Shown: positions 11,567 to 22,799 of the stretch, in pieces
Position numbering within the stretch: position 1 is the stretch's first letter
Layout of the letters: the number at the start of each line of letters is the position of its first letter
DNA from: Ichthyophonus hoferi
Lineage: Eukaryota; Opisthokonta; Ichthyosporea; Ichthyophonida; Ichthyophonidae
Direction of reading: 5' to 3'
DNA: 29,794 bases
Assembly: GCA_002751075.1 (NCBI GenBank)
Contig: NAOQ01000387.1
Location: forward strand, 41,130 to 70,923
Made by a program: the position numbers and the translations under genes
Notes under the pieces: model-generated
Databases searched by the model: none
What the model was told of the DNA's origin: nothing
The model's input: only the letters and a program-made list of their open reading frames with translations

Positions 11567-12006
11567 NNNNNNNNNNNNNNNNNNNNNNNNNNNNNNNNNN
11601 NNNNNNNNNNNNNNNNNNNNNNNNNNNNNNNNNNNNNNNNNNNNNNNNNNNNNNNNNNNNNNNNNNNNNNNNNNNNNNNNNNNNNNNNNNNNNNNNNNNN
11701 NNNNNNNNNNNNNNNNNNNNNNNNNNNNNNNNNNNNNNNNNNNNNNNNNNNNNNNNNNNNNNNNNNNNNNNNNNNNNNNNNNNNNNNNNNNNNNNNNNNN
11801 NNNNNNNNNNNNNNNNNNNNNNNNNNNNNNNNNNNNNNNNNNNNNNNNNNNNNNNNNNNNNNNNNNNNNNNNNNNNNNNNNNNNNNNNNNNNNNNNNNNN
11901 NNNNNNNNNNNNNNNNNNNNNNNNNNNNNNNNNNNNNNNNNNNNNNNNNNNNNNNNNNNNNNNNNNNNNNNNNNNNNNNNNNNNNNNNNNNNNNNNNNNN
12001 NNNNNN
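11567..12006. other. Assembly gap (440 Ns)
   Basis: A run of N. Open frames drawn across it have no meaning. It probably hides upstream exons of the STX8-like gene. Confidence 0.99.
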
Positions 12007-12720
12007 AAAATGAAAAGAATAACTCAATATATAGCATACGTAGCATCCTTTTACTAGACCAATGTTATTGACAAAATGTTACATATTTTCATAAAAAACG
12101 AGGTTTTTATCATGTTTGATAAGAAAGATAACATAGGCCTGCTGATGACAGGTTAGATAACATTTAGGTTGAGTATGAATGGAAATTAGTTTTTGTAAAA
12201 GGTTTTCAAAGGTTATATTTGTTTTCCTTTTAATCGGAAAGATTATAATTTTGATCGCCAGTCTGATTGAAAACCCCTATATACTCGTTTGCCGATGTCA
12301 TTTACAGGTAAAGATTTGTATGTTACAGAGCATTTTATGAATTAAAAATAAAAAATATTATAAAAATATGAAACATGTGTTGTTGTACGTAATAAGCATA
12401 GTAGAATATATATATATATAGTTCGAAAAAAACACAGGGAAAGAGAAAGATAGACAGTGTATATGTGTGCAATTACAGTTGTATGTAAATGAATGTAGGT
12501 ATGAAATAAAGAGATCCAGGTAATGCTCTCAATTTTTAATGGTTTTCTATTTAAACATTAACATGGATATGCAAGTCAAGTAATGAATAGAGGCAGGCAA
12601 GCATACAAAAGCATACACTTACACATACCCATACCTTTACGCTTACACTTACATACACATAACATGACAAACACAAACAAGAATGCAATATGCAATCAAT
12701 CATAACAAAGAACAGCTAAC

Positions 12721-12834
12721 CTCTAGATGCGTGCGCGGAGGTACTATCTCTCTCCTTACATAACACGAAAGAAAATAAATAAATACAGTAAACATGGTCT
12801 ACCTCTGTATTGAAGTGGGTAGTAGTCTACCCAT
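12721..12834 (-). CDS. Possible first exons of the STX8-like gene
   Basis: On the minus strand an ATG at 12834 opens MGRLLPTSIQ and ends at an AGAG/GTAGAC donor (exon end 12803). A second piece, 12754-12721, follows a TTATGTAAG acceptor and encodes REIVPPRTHLE up to a GTTAGC donor. The phases fit (2 in, 0 out). The text does not resemble the STX8 N-terminus, so the pair could be an unrelated or non-coding leader, or chance. Confidence 0.2.
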
Positions 12835-13268
12835 ATTGCTATATACTACAACGCTTTACCCGTCAAGAAGATAAATGAAAAAATTACAGTTGTTATGGTT
12901 ATGTGCAGTTAATATATAAATATAATTACAGAATTAGTAATAGTTAGTAATATAATTATACTAATATCTAATATATTATATTATTAGTAATATAAATATA
13001 AATATAAATAAAAATAAGCATGATAGTTTTATATTTTCCTATTCGTGTTCTTGTCAATTGGTTATTTATACTGCCACTGATAAAGTCAGAGATGGGTCGC
13101 AATGATGCGCGTATAGCCAATAATATCATATTACTTTAGTTTGGGTAGAATAGATAAACTATTTTATATAATACAATTTTCATATAGTTGGATGTAACCA
13201 CCAAGTATGTAAATATAGTATGTATATTTAAAAGAAGCTGATTATCTCTTTTTAAGTATTACTTTAAC
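12835..13268. promoter_or_regulatory. Candidate shared 5' region between two divergent genes
   Basis: Spacer upstream of the plus-strand finger gene and of the possible minus-strand start at 12834. It contains an ATTGG (inverted CCAAT) near 13059 and a CCAAT near 13118, plus AT-rich runs. The promoter role is inferred from position only. Confidence 0.3.
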
Positions 13269-16200
13269 ATGTCTAACAGACGTAATTGTCTACTTATCTG
13301 CCCTTTCTGTGTGACTAAGGTGAAACTAGGAAGTATAGACGAGCATTGTAGGAAGATATGCCCACGAAGGAGGGTTAGTACGCGGGAGTTGGGGTAGGGT
13401 GGAAAGGGCTGAGGTTATTGTATAGATTATCAGTGAGAGTATGTATGTATATATTTATGAAAATATATTTATGTATGTATGCGTGTGTGTATGCGTGTGT
13501 ATATGTGTATGTGAAGCTGTATATTGATATTTATGTCCGTATGCATATATATATATATATATATATGCGCATGTCTATGTATAGTTGTGGTCTGTACGTA
13601 TTTTGACGTCTATATTCACTAATAAATTTACAAGCGCTAGTATATTTACAGTAGGAATGCAAACAAACACATGTAGACCTACATATAGACCTACATACAG
13701 GCATACTCAAAATAAACAATACAAACTCCCCTCTATTAGTTGTCTTCTTAATATTATTCTCTTTTCCTTCCACTAAACAGAATTTTCCTGAAGGCTTTCA
13801 GAAGTGCAGCCATAGTGACTGTAGTGAGAGATTAGCCCTGCGTGATCTGCGGGACCATGAAAGACAGTGTATACATAGACCTAGCATTAGTACGTGTTAC
13901 TGTCGTGATTGTTGATTATATATAGGTGCGTGTTAGAGGTATAGTTATTATATGTATGTATTACAAATATAATTATTATGCGTGTGTATATATATGTATA
14001 TGTTAGTAATACAATTATTATTATTATTATATAGATGTATATCTTAAAGATACAATTGTAACCAGAAACATATGTAAGAAACCATATAAATATATGCATA
14101 TACATGTGCATATAGCTATAGCTATAGCTACAGCTATCCCTATACATATACATATGCATATACCTATGCATCTACATGCATGTATGTTTGCTTGTAGTAA
14201 TACAAGCGGAATTATTGGTAGATATATTTATCTTTTATCCTTATTGCTTCTAACAGCCAATCAATGGTTGTTATAGGTTGCAAGCCCTCACCGCCCCCTC
14301 CAGATGGTACTGATGGTTTGAATATCAAGGTTGAATCAATATCGAGAATAGATAGAGATTCCGAGCGATCGAGCTTAAGTCCAATGAAATATGACGTAGA
14401 TAGTGCGTATGATAGACTATATGGATACAGAGATAGTGATAAGTTTAGATCATCCAATAGAAGTAGTTATCACCATGAGAACCGGGACTATGATGATCGA
14501 AAGAGGAAATATGATGATTATGATTGGAGAAGGAATGATGATTATTCGTACGAAGACAATAGGTATGGCCGAAGAGAACGTGGGAAAAAAAGGGATATGA
14601 ATGAATACTTTGCAAGTCAGCATAAAAAACGTAAACAACATCGTATGGAGCGGTTATTAAGACAGGCAGTGGTCCCTGTTGAGATTAGGGCCCAGGTGGA
14701 GTATGGTATGCGATGTGATGAGGTACAGGAGGCAGAGAGGAGGAGGGAGAGGGAATTGGCTACAGAGGCATATGATTATGGAAGGGCCGAGAGGGTATGT
14801 GTGTGTGTGTGTGTTTGTTTGTTTTATGTATATATGTTTGTATGTAAATTTATGTGCTTGTATATACATATACCTGAATTTATTTCTAATATCACAAAAT
14901 CTTTGCGTCATCAATTACCAAGGTAGGCTACCATGTGCATTACCTACTTCCTTTGGTAATATGTTTCTGTTATCTATCCCTATATGGTGTTGTAGTGGGG
15001 TCTTCATATAAGGTATTTTCTGATTGGTCCGATATCACACACAGCCGGACCTCTCTTTTGTGACTGCAGCACATACTGACCTATCCCGTGAAGATAAAGT
15101 ATTGAATTCAACCATTCCATTGGTGGTTATTTGGGTGTTATGATAATTGTCTAATCATTGCGTTGGTTTTTGTTGCGGATTCAATGCGAACTGATTTATA
15201 TTTATGGACTTACACATACTTGGAAACACATATATATGTATACGTATAATTATACCCTATATTCACATATTGATAATTATATTTGTACCGAATAGTATGT
15301 AAATATACGCATACACACATATATTCATATCTATATAAAAATACATACACTTACACAAACACGTATTTCTATTATGTTTTTGTATAGTTATGTAGCATGG
15401 TATACCTAGTACGTTGTACAATATAATATCGTTATATTAACATACCCTAATTACTCACAGCCTACCCCTACCGAAGTACCTTCTACCCCTGTAGTGGTAT
15501 GTGTGAATCTATTGCATTACCCTATATATATATATATAGGGCTATATGCACTTATATTACTATTAATATTTGTTTGTATATTTATGAATATATATGCATA
15601 TATTATATGTCAATACAGATAGAGTTTAGTTAATGTCCAACTCACCACTTGGCGATTATAATTAAATTCATACTTTTGGATCGATGATTTACCTTCTTCT
15701 ACAATGTAACTAGTCTATTTATTTTCTATTACTGGCGCTGTAGCAATAGTAAATTTTAACTTTAGGCTAATTCCTGCTTGAATGTTTTACATATAGTATT
15801 ACATGTCATATTCAATTCCTATTCTAATTATCGCATTCCCATATATGATTTTGCCGATTCTATATTGATTTATAAATTCAATCATGTTTCTGATTAAATT
15901 TTAATTTACAGGCGGCCCCACGGGATCCTAGATTGAACTTAAGTCGTGTCCGTGGTACAGGTATGTGCACTGGCATTTACCCTCTTCGTGTTAAAATTTA
16001 ATGTCATTAGTTAATACGAGCTGTGTATAAGCTTGCCTTTCCCCACCACCAATCATATCATTTGTCTTCATTATTTGCTCGGTCTATTGGACAGATAAAC
16101 ATATCCATGTATATATCGTTTCTTATATCAATTTGGATAGATATACATATTAACCCAGCCTATAGTATCTACTTTTTGACTTGCGTATAGACTTGCATAC

Positions 16201-16627
16201 ATATTGAAATATTTTCACTCTAGCCAGAACTCTTACAGCTATGTTTTTCATGACAATTCTTCGATATCACTGTCTATTGTGCTCTTCTTTTATTGAATCT
16301 TTAGCACTATCTAGCCCCTTTACTGGCATGTATACATACACAACAGTGAAAGATAGAGAAAGATAAGGATGTAAGTATCTGAGTGGGTAAATATTTAAAT
16401 ACATAACATAGATAAACAGTATAAACGAGAGTATGTGAATTTGCATATATTCCTGCATAATCTTGACGTTATAAGGTATAATATAAGTGTACATGAATGA
16501 TGAAGTGTTTGTATAATAGTAAAGGGTATGCAAGAATCAATTACATGTAAGAAAAATATGAAATCAGGCCATGGAAGTGAGCTCGTGTATTTTCTAACTT
16601 GTTTATTTTACAGCGAAACCACGATAG
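13269..16627 (+). CDS. Protein with two Cys/His fingers and Arg/Asp/Tyr-rich tail, 7 exons
   Basis: Exons: 13269-13373, 13781-13893, 14257-14794, 15045-15122, 15461-15496, 15912-15960 and 16614-16627. Phases agree throughout and give 310 residues. Residues 1-35 carry a CPFC finger followed by HCRKIC. Residues 36-73 carry a second unit, CSHSDCSERLALRDLRDHER then QC, with the CxxxxC...HxxxC layout of TRAF-type fingers. Exon 3 then gives a basic/acidic low-complexity region rich in Arg, Asp, Tyr and Ser (RSSYHHENRDYDDRKRKYDD) and a charged helix (about HKKRKQHRMERLL to ERRREREL). Exon 6 has PRDPRLNLSR, a short form seen in several nuclear RNA-processing proteins. I infer a nuclear, RNA-linked role but do not recognise the family. 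The last exon is uncertain: read in phase 1 it ends KPR-stop, but in phase 0 it would give RNHDRYDGYDYDVA-stop at 16656-16658, which matches the tail composition better and would need another donor. Confidence 0.7.
13437..13568. repeat. GTAT/GT and (TA)n simple repeats in intron 1
   Basis: GTATGTAT and TGTGTATGCG motifs followed by an uninterrupted TA run (13545-13566) in the first intron of the finger gene. Confidence 0.8.
14094..14190. repeat. CATATA/GCTATA hexamer-like simple repeat in intron 2
   Basis: Successive GCATATACAT, AGCTATAGCTAT and CATATACATATG units just upstream of exon 3 of the finger gene. Confidence 0.7.
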
Positions 16628-18004
16628 ATATGATGGTTATGATTATGATGTCGCTTAAAAACATCTCCAATGGAAGATGCCGTTAGGTTATAATTATTTC
16701 AATTAATCATTAAATACTGTTTAGCTTATAGTCCCGCCTTTCATTGCCAACATGTTTATTTTAATTTTTATGATTTTTATTGCTCATTGGGTATTTCTTT
16801 TTAAGTTTTCTCAGTTTACTACTTTACAATAGTAGTAGCATATGCACAATTGATTGTGATTGGTATATTGAGATTGGTAGACTGGTGTATGTATAAATTG
16901 GGCGTGGTAAAGTGCATATTAGCAGGATATTTGTATTTAGTTTTAAATGATAAAAACAATATAGTAAGGATATTTATATGCCTGGAAATGGATATTTGAT
17001 AACCTATACACTATTATGTATAAGTATGAGTATAATCCTATATATATATGTATGCGTGTAAGAATGTGTGCGAATAAACGTATGTCATTGGGAAACAAAT
17101 ACATTTACCCCACTTAAATTGAATTAATCAAGATTATTTAATCATGCCATTTTCAGATAGGAGTAGATTTGTCTCCAAAAATAAACCAATAAAAAACACT
17201 ACGCAATTCTCACAATTATTTATATATGATATTATAATTTGTTTAATTAGCTATTAATAGTATCGAATAATCTAATTCCATCATTACTCACATTGACCTT
17301 TAAGGGTAGGTTGAAAGTTCTTATTTATGTATGTTATGTTTACATTATAAAACTTCGTTGGATGTTACATTCTAATTATATGGAAAACTATAGATATTCG
17401 ATAATTGTTTTAGCCGGCACTTGATCGAGCAAAAAAATTCACTTCATCTTACAACACCACTATATAGATTCATATATTTATTTGTATATATTGCGCAAAT
17501 ATACTTGCATGCATCAGTACTTTACATAATTGAATTACTGGAGACATTGAACTTAATACTTTGACTAATGAATTTAACGCATTTATAAATGTATTTTAAA
17601 ATAACAAACACTATTTGATCTGTTGCATAGTTGGATACCAGACTTTTTAGTAGCGCAGCCTGATTAGGAAATTATATAAAAATGAAATATTGAACATAAA
17701 ATGTTCAAAAATAAAACATAGACTGGTTTTGCGGTTGAGATAGCATACTCCAATTAATTGTTGGTATTATAACTAATTGCAATTAGTCTAAGTTAATATA
17801 TCGTTATATTTCTGATGTTTCATTGGATTACACAAAGGCTGTGAAACAATAATTAGCCATTTCTGGTATGTGAAAACAAGAAAATACTGTTCTATAACTA
17901 TTATACATAACATAAGTGTAGCTGATAGTATAATATAACAGTATTTATTCACTCTATGCCCTTGTTATTATTACCTCTACTGAGGATATTAACTTGGATA
18001 AAAT
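16628..18004. other. 3' flank and intergenic stretch
   Basis: Downstream of the finger gene, an AATAAA at 17073-17078 is a possible polyadenylation signal, about 450 bases after the stop. The rest is AT-rich, with no supported coding region. Confidence 0.4.
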
Positions 18005-20746
18005 ATGTGTGACACTGTTTACTCCAACAACTCAGAGAAACATGTTTCTGTGAGCGAACTGGTGGGTGTGGTGCAGACGCCTAACAATCATCCTGAAACA
18101 TGCGTACACGTGCACATATATATTGTGTAGCAAAAACAATCACACCATCAAACAGCCCGCTGTCTCCTATATCTCCTGCACCAGCATACTTATTATTTTT
18201 TATATCATCTATACAAACATACCTATTATCTCCTATATATATATATTAAGGCATGCCTATTATTTCTTATAATATATATTCGAATATACCTATTATCCTT
18301 TATATTATATATATATATATATTACATCACTATCCTACCATCCAGAAAGCCATTGTTTTTAATACTAGTTAATGATATTTATAAATATAAATTTTAAACC
18401 ATTAAGCCATTTAACAACCCATTAAATCCTTTCCCACCGCACAGGCTTCGCAGTCACACGGTACACCCCTAGTTCTTATAGGAAGAATAATACACAAAAG
18501 AGCCCTTAGTAAGCGACTGATGTTCTGTACTATAGCCGACAAAAGCAATGAAGACATCACAGTAGAAATAGCATTTAAATCTACAGAGAGAGATGGCCCC
18601 TTATCCCCGGACACACTGATTAACCTTCGTGCAGCATTAAAAACAGGGGATGTAGTATTAATTCCAGGTGTGGTAGATAAAGGAAGTAATGAGGATGGAG
18701 AAATGTCGTTGTTATGCACGGGGGATATGAAGGTAGTTGAGGCATGGGGTACGTTAGGGAGAGGTGCATTTGTATCGAGACAGGGGAACTGGAAGAAGAA
18801 GAAGGAGGGGAAGGAGGGAGACGACAATTTAAAGACTGGTAGGGAGAGTAAGGAATGACTGTGTATATGTTTATATGTATATGTATATATGTGTATGTGT
18901 GTGTTTAATATAGGGTGGTTAGTAAGCCCGATTAATGTGTTTGCTAGGAAATAGCCTGACCTTAGGCATTTTACAACCGTATATACATGAAACATGCGGA
19001 CATATACAGTACATTGTAGGTGCGGACATATATTTTTGTATACATATGCATACATAGTACTATATAGATGATGTGTTCCAATAATCATCATGGAATCACT
19101 ACCTATAAACCATCCATATCTACCCTTACCGCTATATCCTTCCTTTCCTCTATACCTCTCCCTCTCTCATTTATTCTATCTACTTTAGGTATTTGTAAAT
19201 TTTTTATCAATACTGGAAAGTGCCCCAATAAAAACTGTCGCTTTGAACATACCAAGGACAAGGACACACGCAATAAAGTGCAAGCTAGTTGGGTGGTGCA
19301 GAGAAGAGAGAAGCTTTTGATTGATGGACAGGAGGAGGATGATCCCCATGGGGGAGGGAAACAAAGTCACTGTCAGAGGGCTAAGGTCTTTGCTGATTGG
19401 TTGTTATCTACATTTGGAAGGTGTGTAGGAAAGAGAAAGAGGGACTATCTGTATAGATGTCTGTATGCATGTGTATGTATATATGCGTGCATGTATGTAT
19501 ATATGTATACATACACATCGTTGTGCTTTATATGAAGAGACAAGGGATAGAAATGGCATATAGGGATATCAATAAGGATACAAAGGGTATTAGGCAGGGA
19601 GAAGGAGAGGCTGATATATATATATACCTTATGTTTGTCATATAGACATAACTTTAACCTTAACCTTAAGGTTGGAATGCAAAATGTCCCTATATTTATC
19701 TTTCATTATAGTCAACAATGAATGCTTATAAATACCTACTAATACACAGGCTCTGCTAGTCTCTCTCTCACTCTACCTTTATACTCTAATACCTTTCCTT
19801 GTTCTATCCTTCCTTCTCTCTCTCCTTCCCATCTATTAGGAACATTCTCACACAAGGGCAAGGCGTGCTTGACATTGCAGGAGGGAGGGGCGATCTATCC
19901 TTTGAGCTTCATTCTCGTCTAGATATTCCTTGTACCTTGGTAGACCCTCGCCGTTCTATAGCTTTATCACGACAACAGAGAAAATTTTTACATAAAAAAG
20001 CAGCAACTTTAGGTAATAGTAAGGAGAATAGTGGGCATATAGCATTACAACCAAGCCTACCGGAAGGTACAATGGATACAGTCATGCCTGTAGGTAGCAG
20101 TGTATCCCTTAATATAGATAGTGGTATAGGGGATAGCCCTCTACTACCACCTAGTATATCTACCATTTCTTCTATTAATTATGAATTTCAATTGGATAAT
20201 GATTCTTCCTTAATAACTCCAATCCCTCAAAGAGAGAGCTCTCCCCCGCAAAAACGGCACAAAGCCAATCAATCTTCAGATGATATCAATATATTCTCGA
20301 CAGAGCCAATCATTTCTTTTTTTCCTGACAAGGTAACAGATATAAATACTATAAACCCAGAGATACGTGACAAAGATATGATGAAATGGGAGCAACAAGG
20401 ACTTCTCTGCAACCATATAAGGCAACCCTTTGATCTAAATGAGCTAAGGACCGTGTGCGAAAAGGCCTCCTTATTGGTGGGTCTTCATCCAGATCAAGCT
20501 ACTGATGTGATTATAGATAGTGCCATCCTATTGGGTAGGCCTTTTGCTGTGGTGCCCTGTTGCGTCTTTGCCCGTACCTTCCCTGATCGGAGAGGTCCTC
20601 ATGGCAACGTAGTAGCAACGTATGAGGAGTTGGTTGAGTATCTAGTTGCCAAGCAACCGGGAGCCCGGATTGCATATCTTCCCTTTAAAGGTCGCAATAA
20701 GGTTGTCTATTGGCTGGGCCCCAGCCAACAAGATATAAGTGGATAA
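18005..20746 (+). CDS. OB-fold / CCCH finger / class I methyltransferase fusion protein, 4 exons
   Basis: Exons: 18005-18061, 18445-18838 (or 18847), 19189-19420 and 19840-20746, phases 0, 1 and 2, about 529 residues. Exon 2 encodes an OB-fold like that of class II Asp/Lys/Asn-tRNA synthetases: TPLVLIGRIIHKRALSKRLM, then FCTIAD and a strand ending LKTGDVVLIPGVV. Exon 3 carries a finger C153-X8-C162-X4-C167-X3-H171 (CKFFINTGKC...CRFEH) and a basic helix. Exon 4 opens with methyltransferase motif I, GVLDIAGGRGDLSFEL (about 236-251), then TLVDPR. After a low-complexity insert of some 150 residues come GLHPDQATDVIIDSA and PFAVVPCCVFARTFP. The same domain order occurs, as I recall, in plant and algal proteins annotated as CCCH/OB-fold proteins. 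Substrate is unknown; an RNA target, perhaps tRNA, is inferred. The exon 2 end is ambiguous because two phase-1 donors lie 9 bases apart. The first exon is the least certain. Confidence 0.82.
18301..18322. repeat. (TA)n microsatellite
   Basis: TA run in intron 1 of the methyltransferase gene; similar shorter runs occur near 18235 and 18265. Confidence 0.8.
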
Positions 20747-22148
20747 TATAGTGCATATGCCACTATGTAAGCTATTAGCTACTATATATTATTACATATA
20801 GAAAATAGTACTCATCCATGCATTACCTACCCATATCGTGTCAAATACAGCTACATATATAGTATAGGCAAAGTAGTCAGTTAAGTTATATAATTAATTA
20901 ATGGTAGATTCTGAAGTATTATATACATAAAATACTATATTTAGAAAGCATGAAAAGGTTTTATCTGAGACAGATTAGGGATTGTTGATTGTATAGTGAT
21001 ACTGAATAAAGGCTATACAATTTTTATCCTAAACTTCCAACTTGCAAAAGTCGACTGCCACCTTGAAAATGGGTGGTAATTATAATTACTAAACAGGCTG
21101 AAATCAATATGTCGGATCATATAAATGGTTGCAGTCTCTAGTGGTACATAATATAGATCAAACACTATTTATAACTCTAAGCATTAATTAATAATTAATA
21201 CTAGTTAAGTTGTCTATACATAGATACATAATATACTATATGTCATTAATAATTCACGGATATTTTGCAACGCCAATTGATTGTGTAAACATATTTTAAA
21301 GTTTAATCTGATTGCTGGTTGGACTTAGCTAGTACTATAATTTAATCTACCATCAAATTGTTGACCTTTTCCTCTATTGATAATGGATTATTTGAGGAAA
21401 AATATTGAGAACATTTTTATCAGGCAATAAGGTAATATTCATTATTTTACCCGAGTTAGTACTATATTAAACTCATACTTTTCCTGTTGGGCGGCCGCTA
21501 AGGTAGTATTTTCTTAATTATAGTGAGTGTAAACCGCATAGCCTTACTACTACATATATTGTAGCAAATGGATGTATGAAAAAATACGAGTTGCAACAGA
21601 GTATAAAGGAAACGAAGAACTGAAAGGATGACTTCAATGAAAAAACAAATGCTGCATTTGCATTTAACCTATATAGTTACTATGACAGGGGCATATCGTG
21701 TCTAAATCAATTGCCAACAAAATACCAATTAATTAGGACTATTAAATATTTTGATTGATGATAAAAAGGTATATATAGATAGCCATATTAGAAAAAAATG
21801 ACAATGGAGGCAACTTAAAGTATACCATAATAAACAATGAGGAAATGATAAATAAAAATTTATGAAGTTGTTTCCAGGATTTTGAGAAAAGAATAAGAAA
21901 ATGAAAAACTATAGATATAATATATGAAAAGAAGAAAAAAGAAAGAAGAAATGAACATTTAAAAAGCTGCTTTTAGCCAAAAATGTTTACATAGTACATA
22001 ATTGACATAATAACATTCAACTAAAATACATTCAAGCAGAGACAAAGAAGTATATTTCAGCTACACCAAGTCAACCAATATAAATAATTTATAAACGTTA
22101 TATCTTGAAGCAAAGAGAATAATTGAAAGTTCTTGTATTAACAATATA
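20747..22148. other. Spacer between two convergent genes
   Basis: AT-rich, without a supported coding frame. It contains the candidate polyadenylation signal at 21005-21010 and a purine-rich patch (21880-21955). The 3' end of the L6 transcript should also fall here. Confidence 0.5.
21005..21010 (+). terminator. Candidate polyadenylation signal of the methyltransferase gene
   Basis: AATAAA about 260 bases after the stop codon. Confidence 0.4.
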
Positions 22149-22799
22149 TTATTTCTTCCCCTTGGGCGACCTCAGTTTGGGCACCTCATCATAATATCGC
22201 ACACCCTTTCCCTTGTATGGATCAGGTCGCTGGAAATCCCTAATCTTTGCCGCTGCTAATGTAACACTTTCAATATCAATGCCTTCTACTAGAATATTAG
22301 TACCTCCTATGACTGTCACTGTAACGTGCTGGGGAAGGGGAAATTTGTATTTATTGCCAAGGTGTAGGAAGAGGAAACCATCTTGAATGTGTGCCCTATA
22401 ACCTACACCTTTAAGCACTAGATGGCGTGACCAACCACCTGTCACTCCTTCAACCATGTTATTCAGATGTTGTCGAATGGTTCCCTGAAGACTCTGAGAG
22501 GCCTTGGTTTGATATTTTCGGAGAATACTAACTGCTTTAATATCGTCTCCTTTTGTTCGTTCCATAATTACATCGTCTGGTACAGTTCGTGTGATAGAAC
22601 CTAGGGGTCCAGTGACTGTAAACTTATTACCTACTATCTGTATGCTTGTATTATCAGGAAAGGCTACAGGCTGTCGACCTATATGGGAGGGACGTGGTAT
22701 CTTCATACCCTTTGCTTCTCTTTCAGCTATCGTCATTGCATCACGTATAGTCTGTGGGCATAGTCTAAACTTTCGGAAGCGCGAAAACATTGCGGCCAA
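22149..22799 (-). CDS. MRPL6: Organellar (bacterial-type) ribosomal protein L6, intronless
   Basis: A single open frame of 216 residues. The core (about residue 38 on) begins PSHIGRQPVAFPD, matching the MSRIGKKPI start of bacterial L6, and continues with VTGPLGSITRTVPDD, the NNMVEGVTGGWSRHLVLKGV stretch and GYRAHIQDGFLFLHLGNKYK. The C-terminus has RPDPYKGKGVRYYDE, which satisfies the bacterial L6 signature (P-D-x-Y-K-G-K-G-V), and ends in a basic SPKGKK. L6 (uL6) binds 23S rRNA near the factor-binding site of the large subunit. The extra 37 residues before the core are basic and low in acids at first (MAAMFSRFRKFRLCPQTIRD), as expected for a mitochondrial presequence; a plastid location cannot be excluded. 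It differs from its neighbours in having no introns. Confidence 0.93.
   Translation of the reverse strand: MAAMFSRFRKFRLCPQTIRDAMTIAEREAKGMKIPRPSHIGRQPVAFPDNTSIQIVGNKFTVTGPLGSITRTVPDDVIMERTKGDDIKAVSILRKYQTKASQSLQGTIRQHLNNMVEGVTGGWSRHLVLKGVGYRAHIQDGFLFLHLGNKYKFPLPQHVTVTVIGGTNILVEGIDIESVTLAAAKIRDFQRPDPYKGKGVRYYDEVPKLRSPKGKK

Noticed and set aside
11374-12057. Long frames across the run of Ns
   Set aside because: They are open only because unknown bases cannot form stops.
14679-15011. Plus-strand frame overlapping exon 3 of the finger gene
   Set aside because: Shifted-frame shadow running into the GT-repeat intron; the frame with charged-helix content and phase-matched junctions is preferred.
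18411-19091. 226-codon minus-strand frame
   Set aside because: It lies opposite the OB-fold exon and its downstream intron; most of its text is low-complexity and the plus strand has clear domain and splice support.
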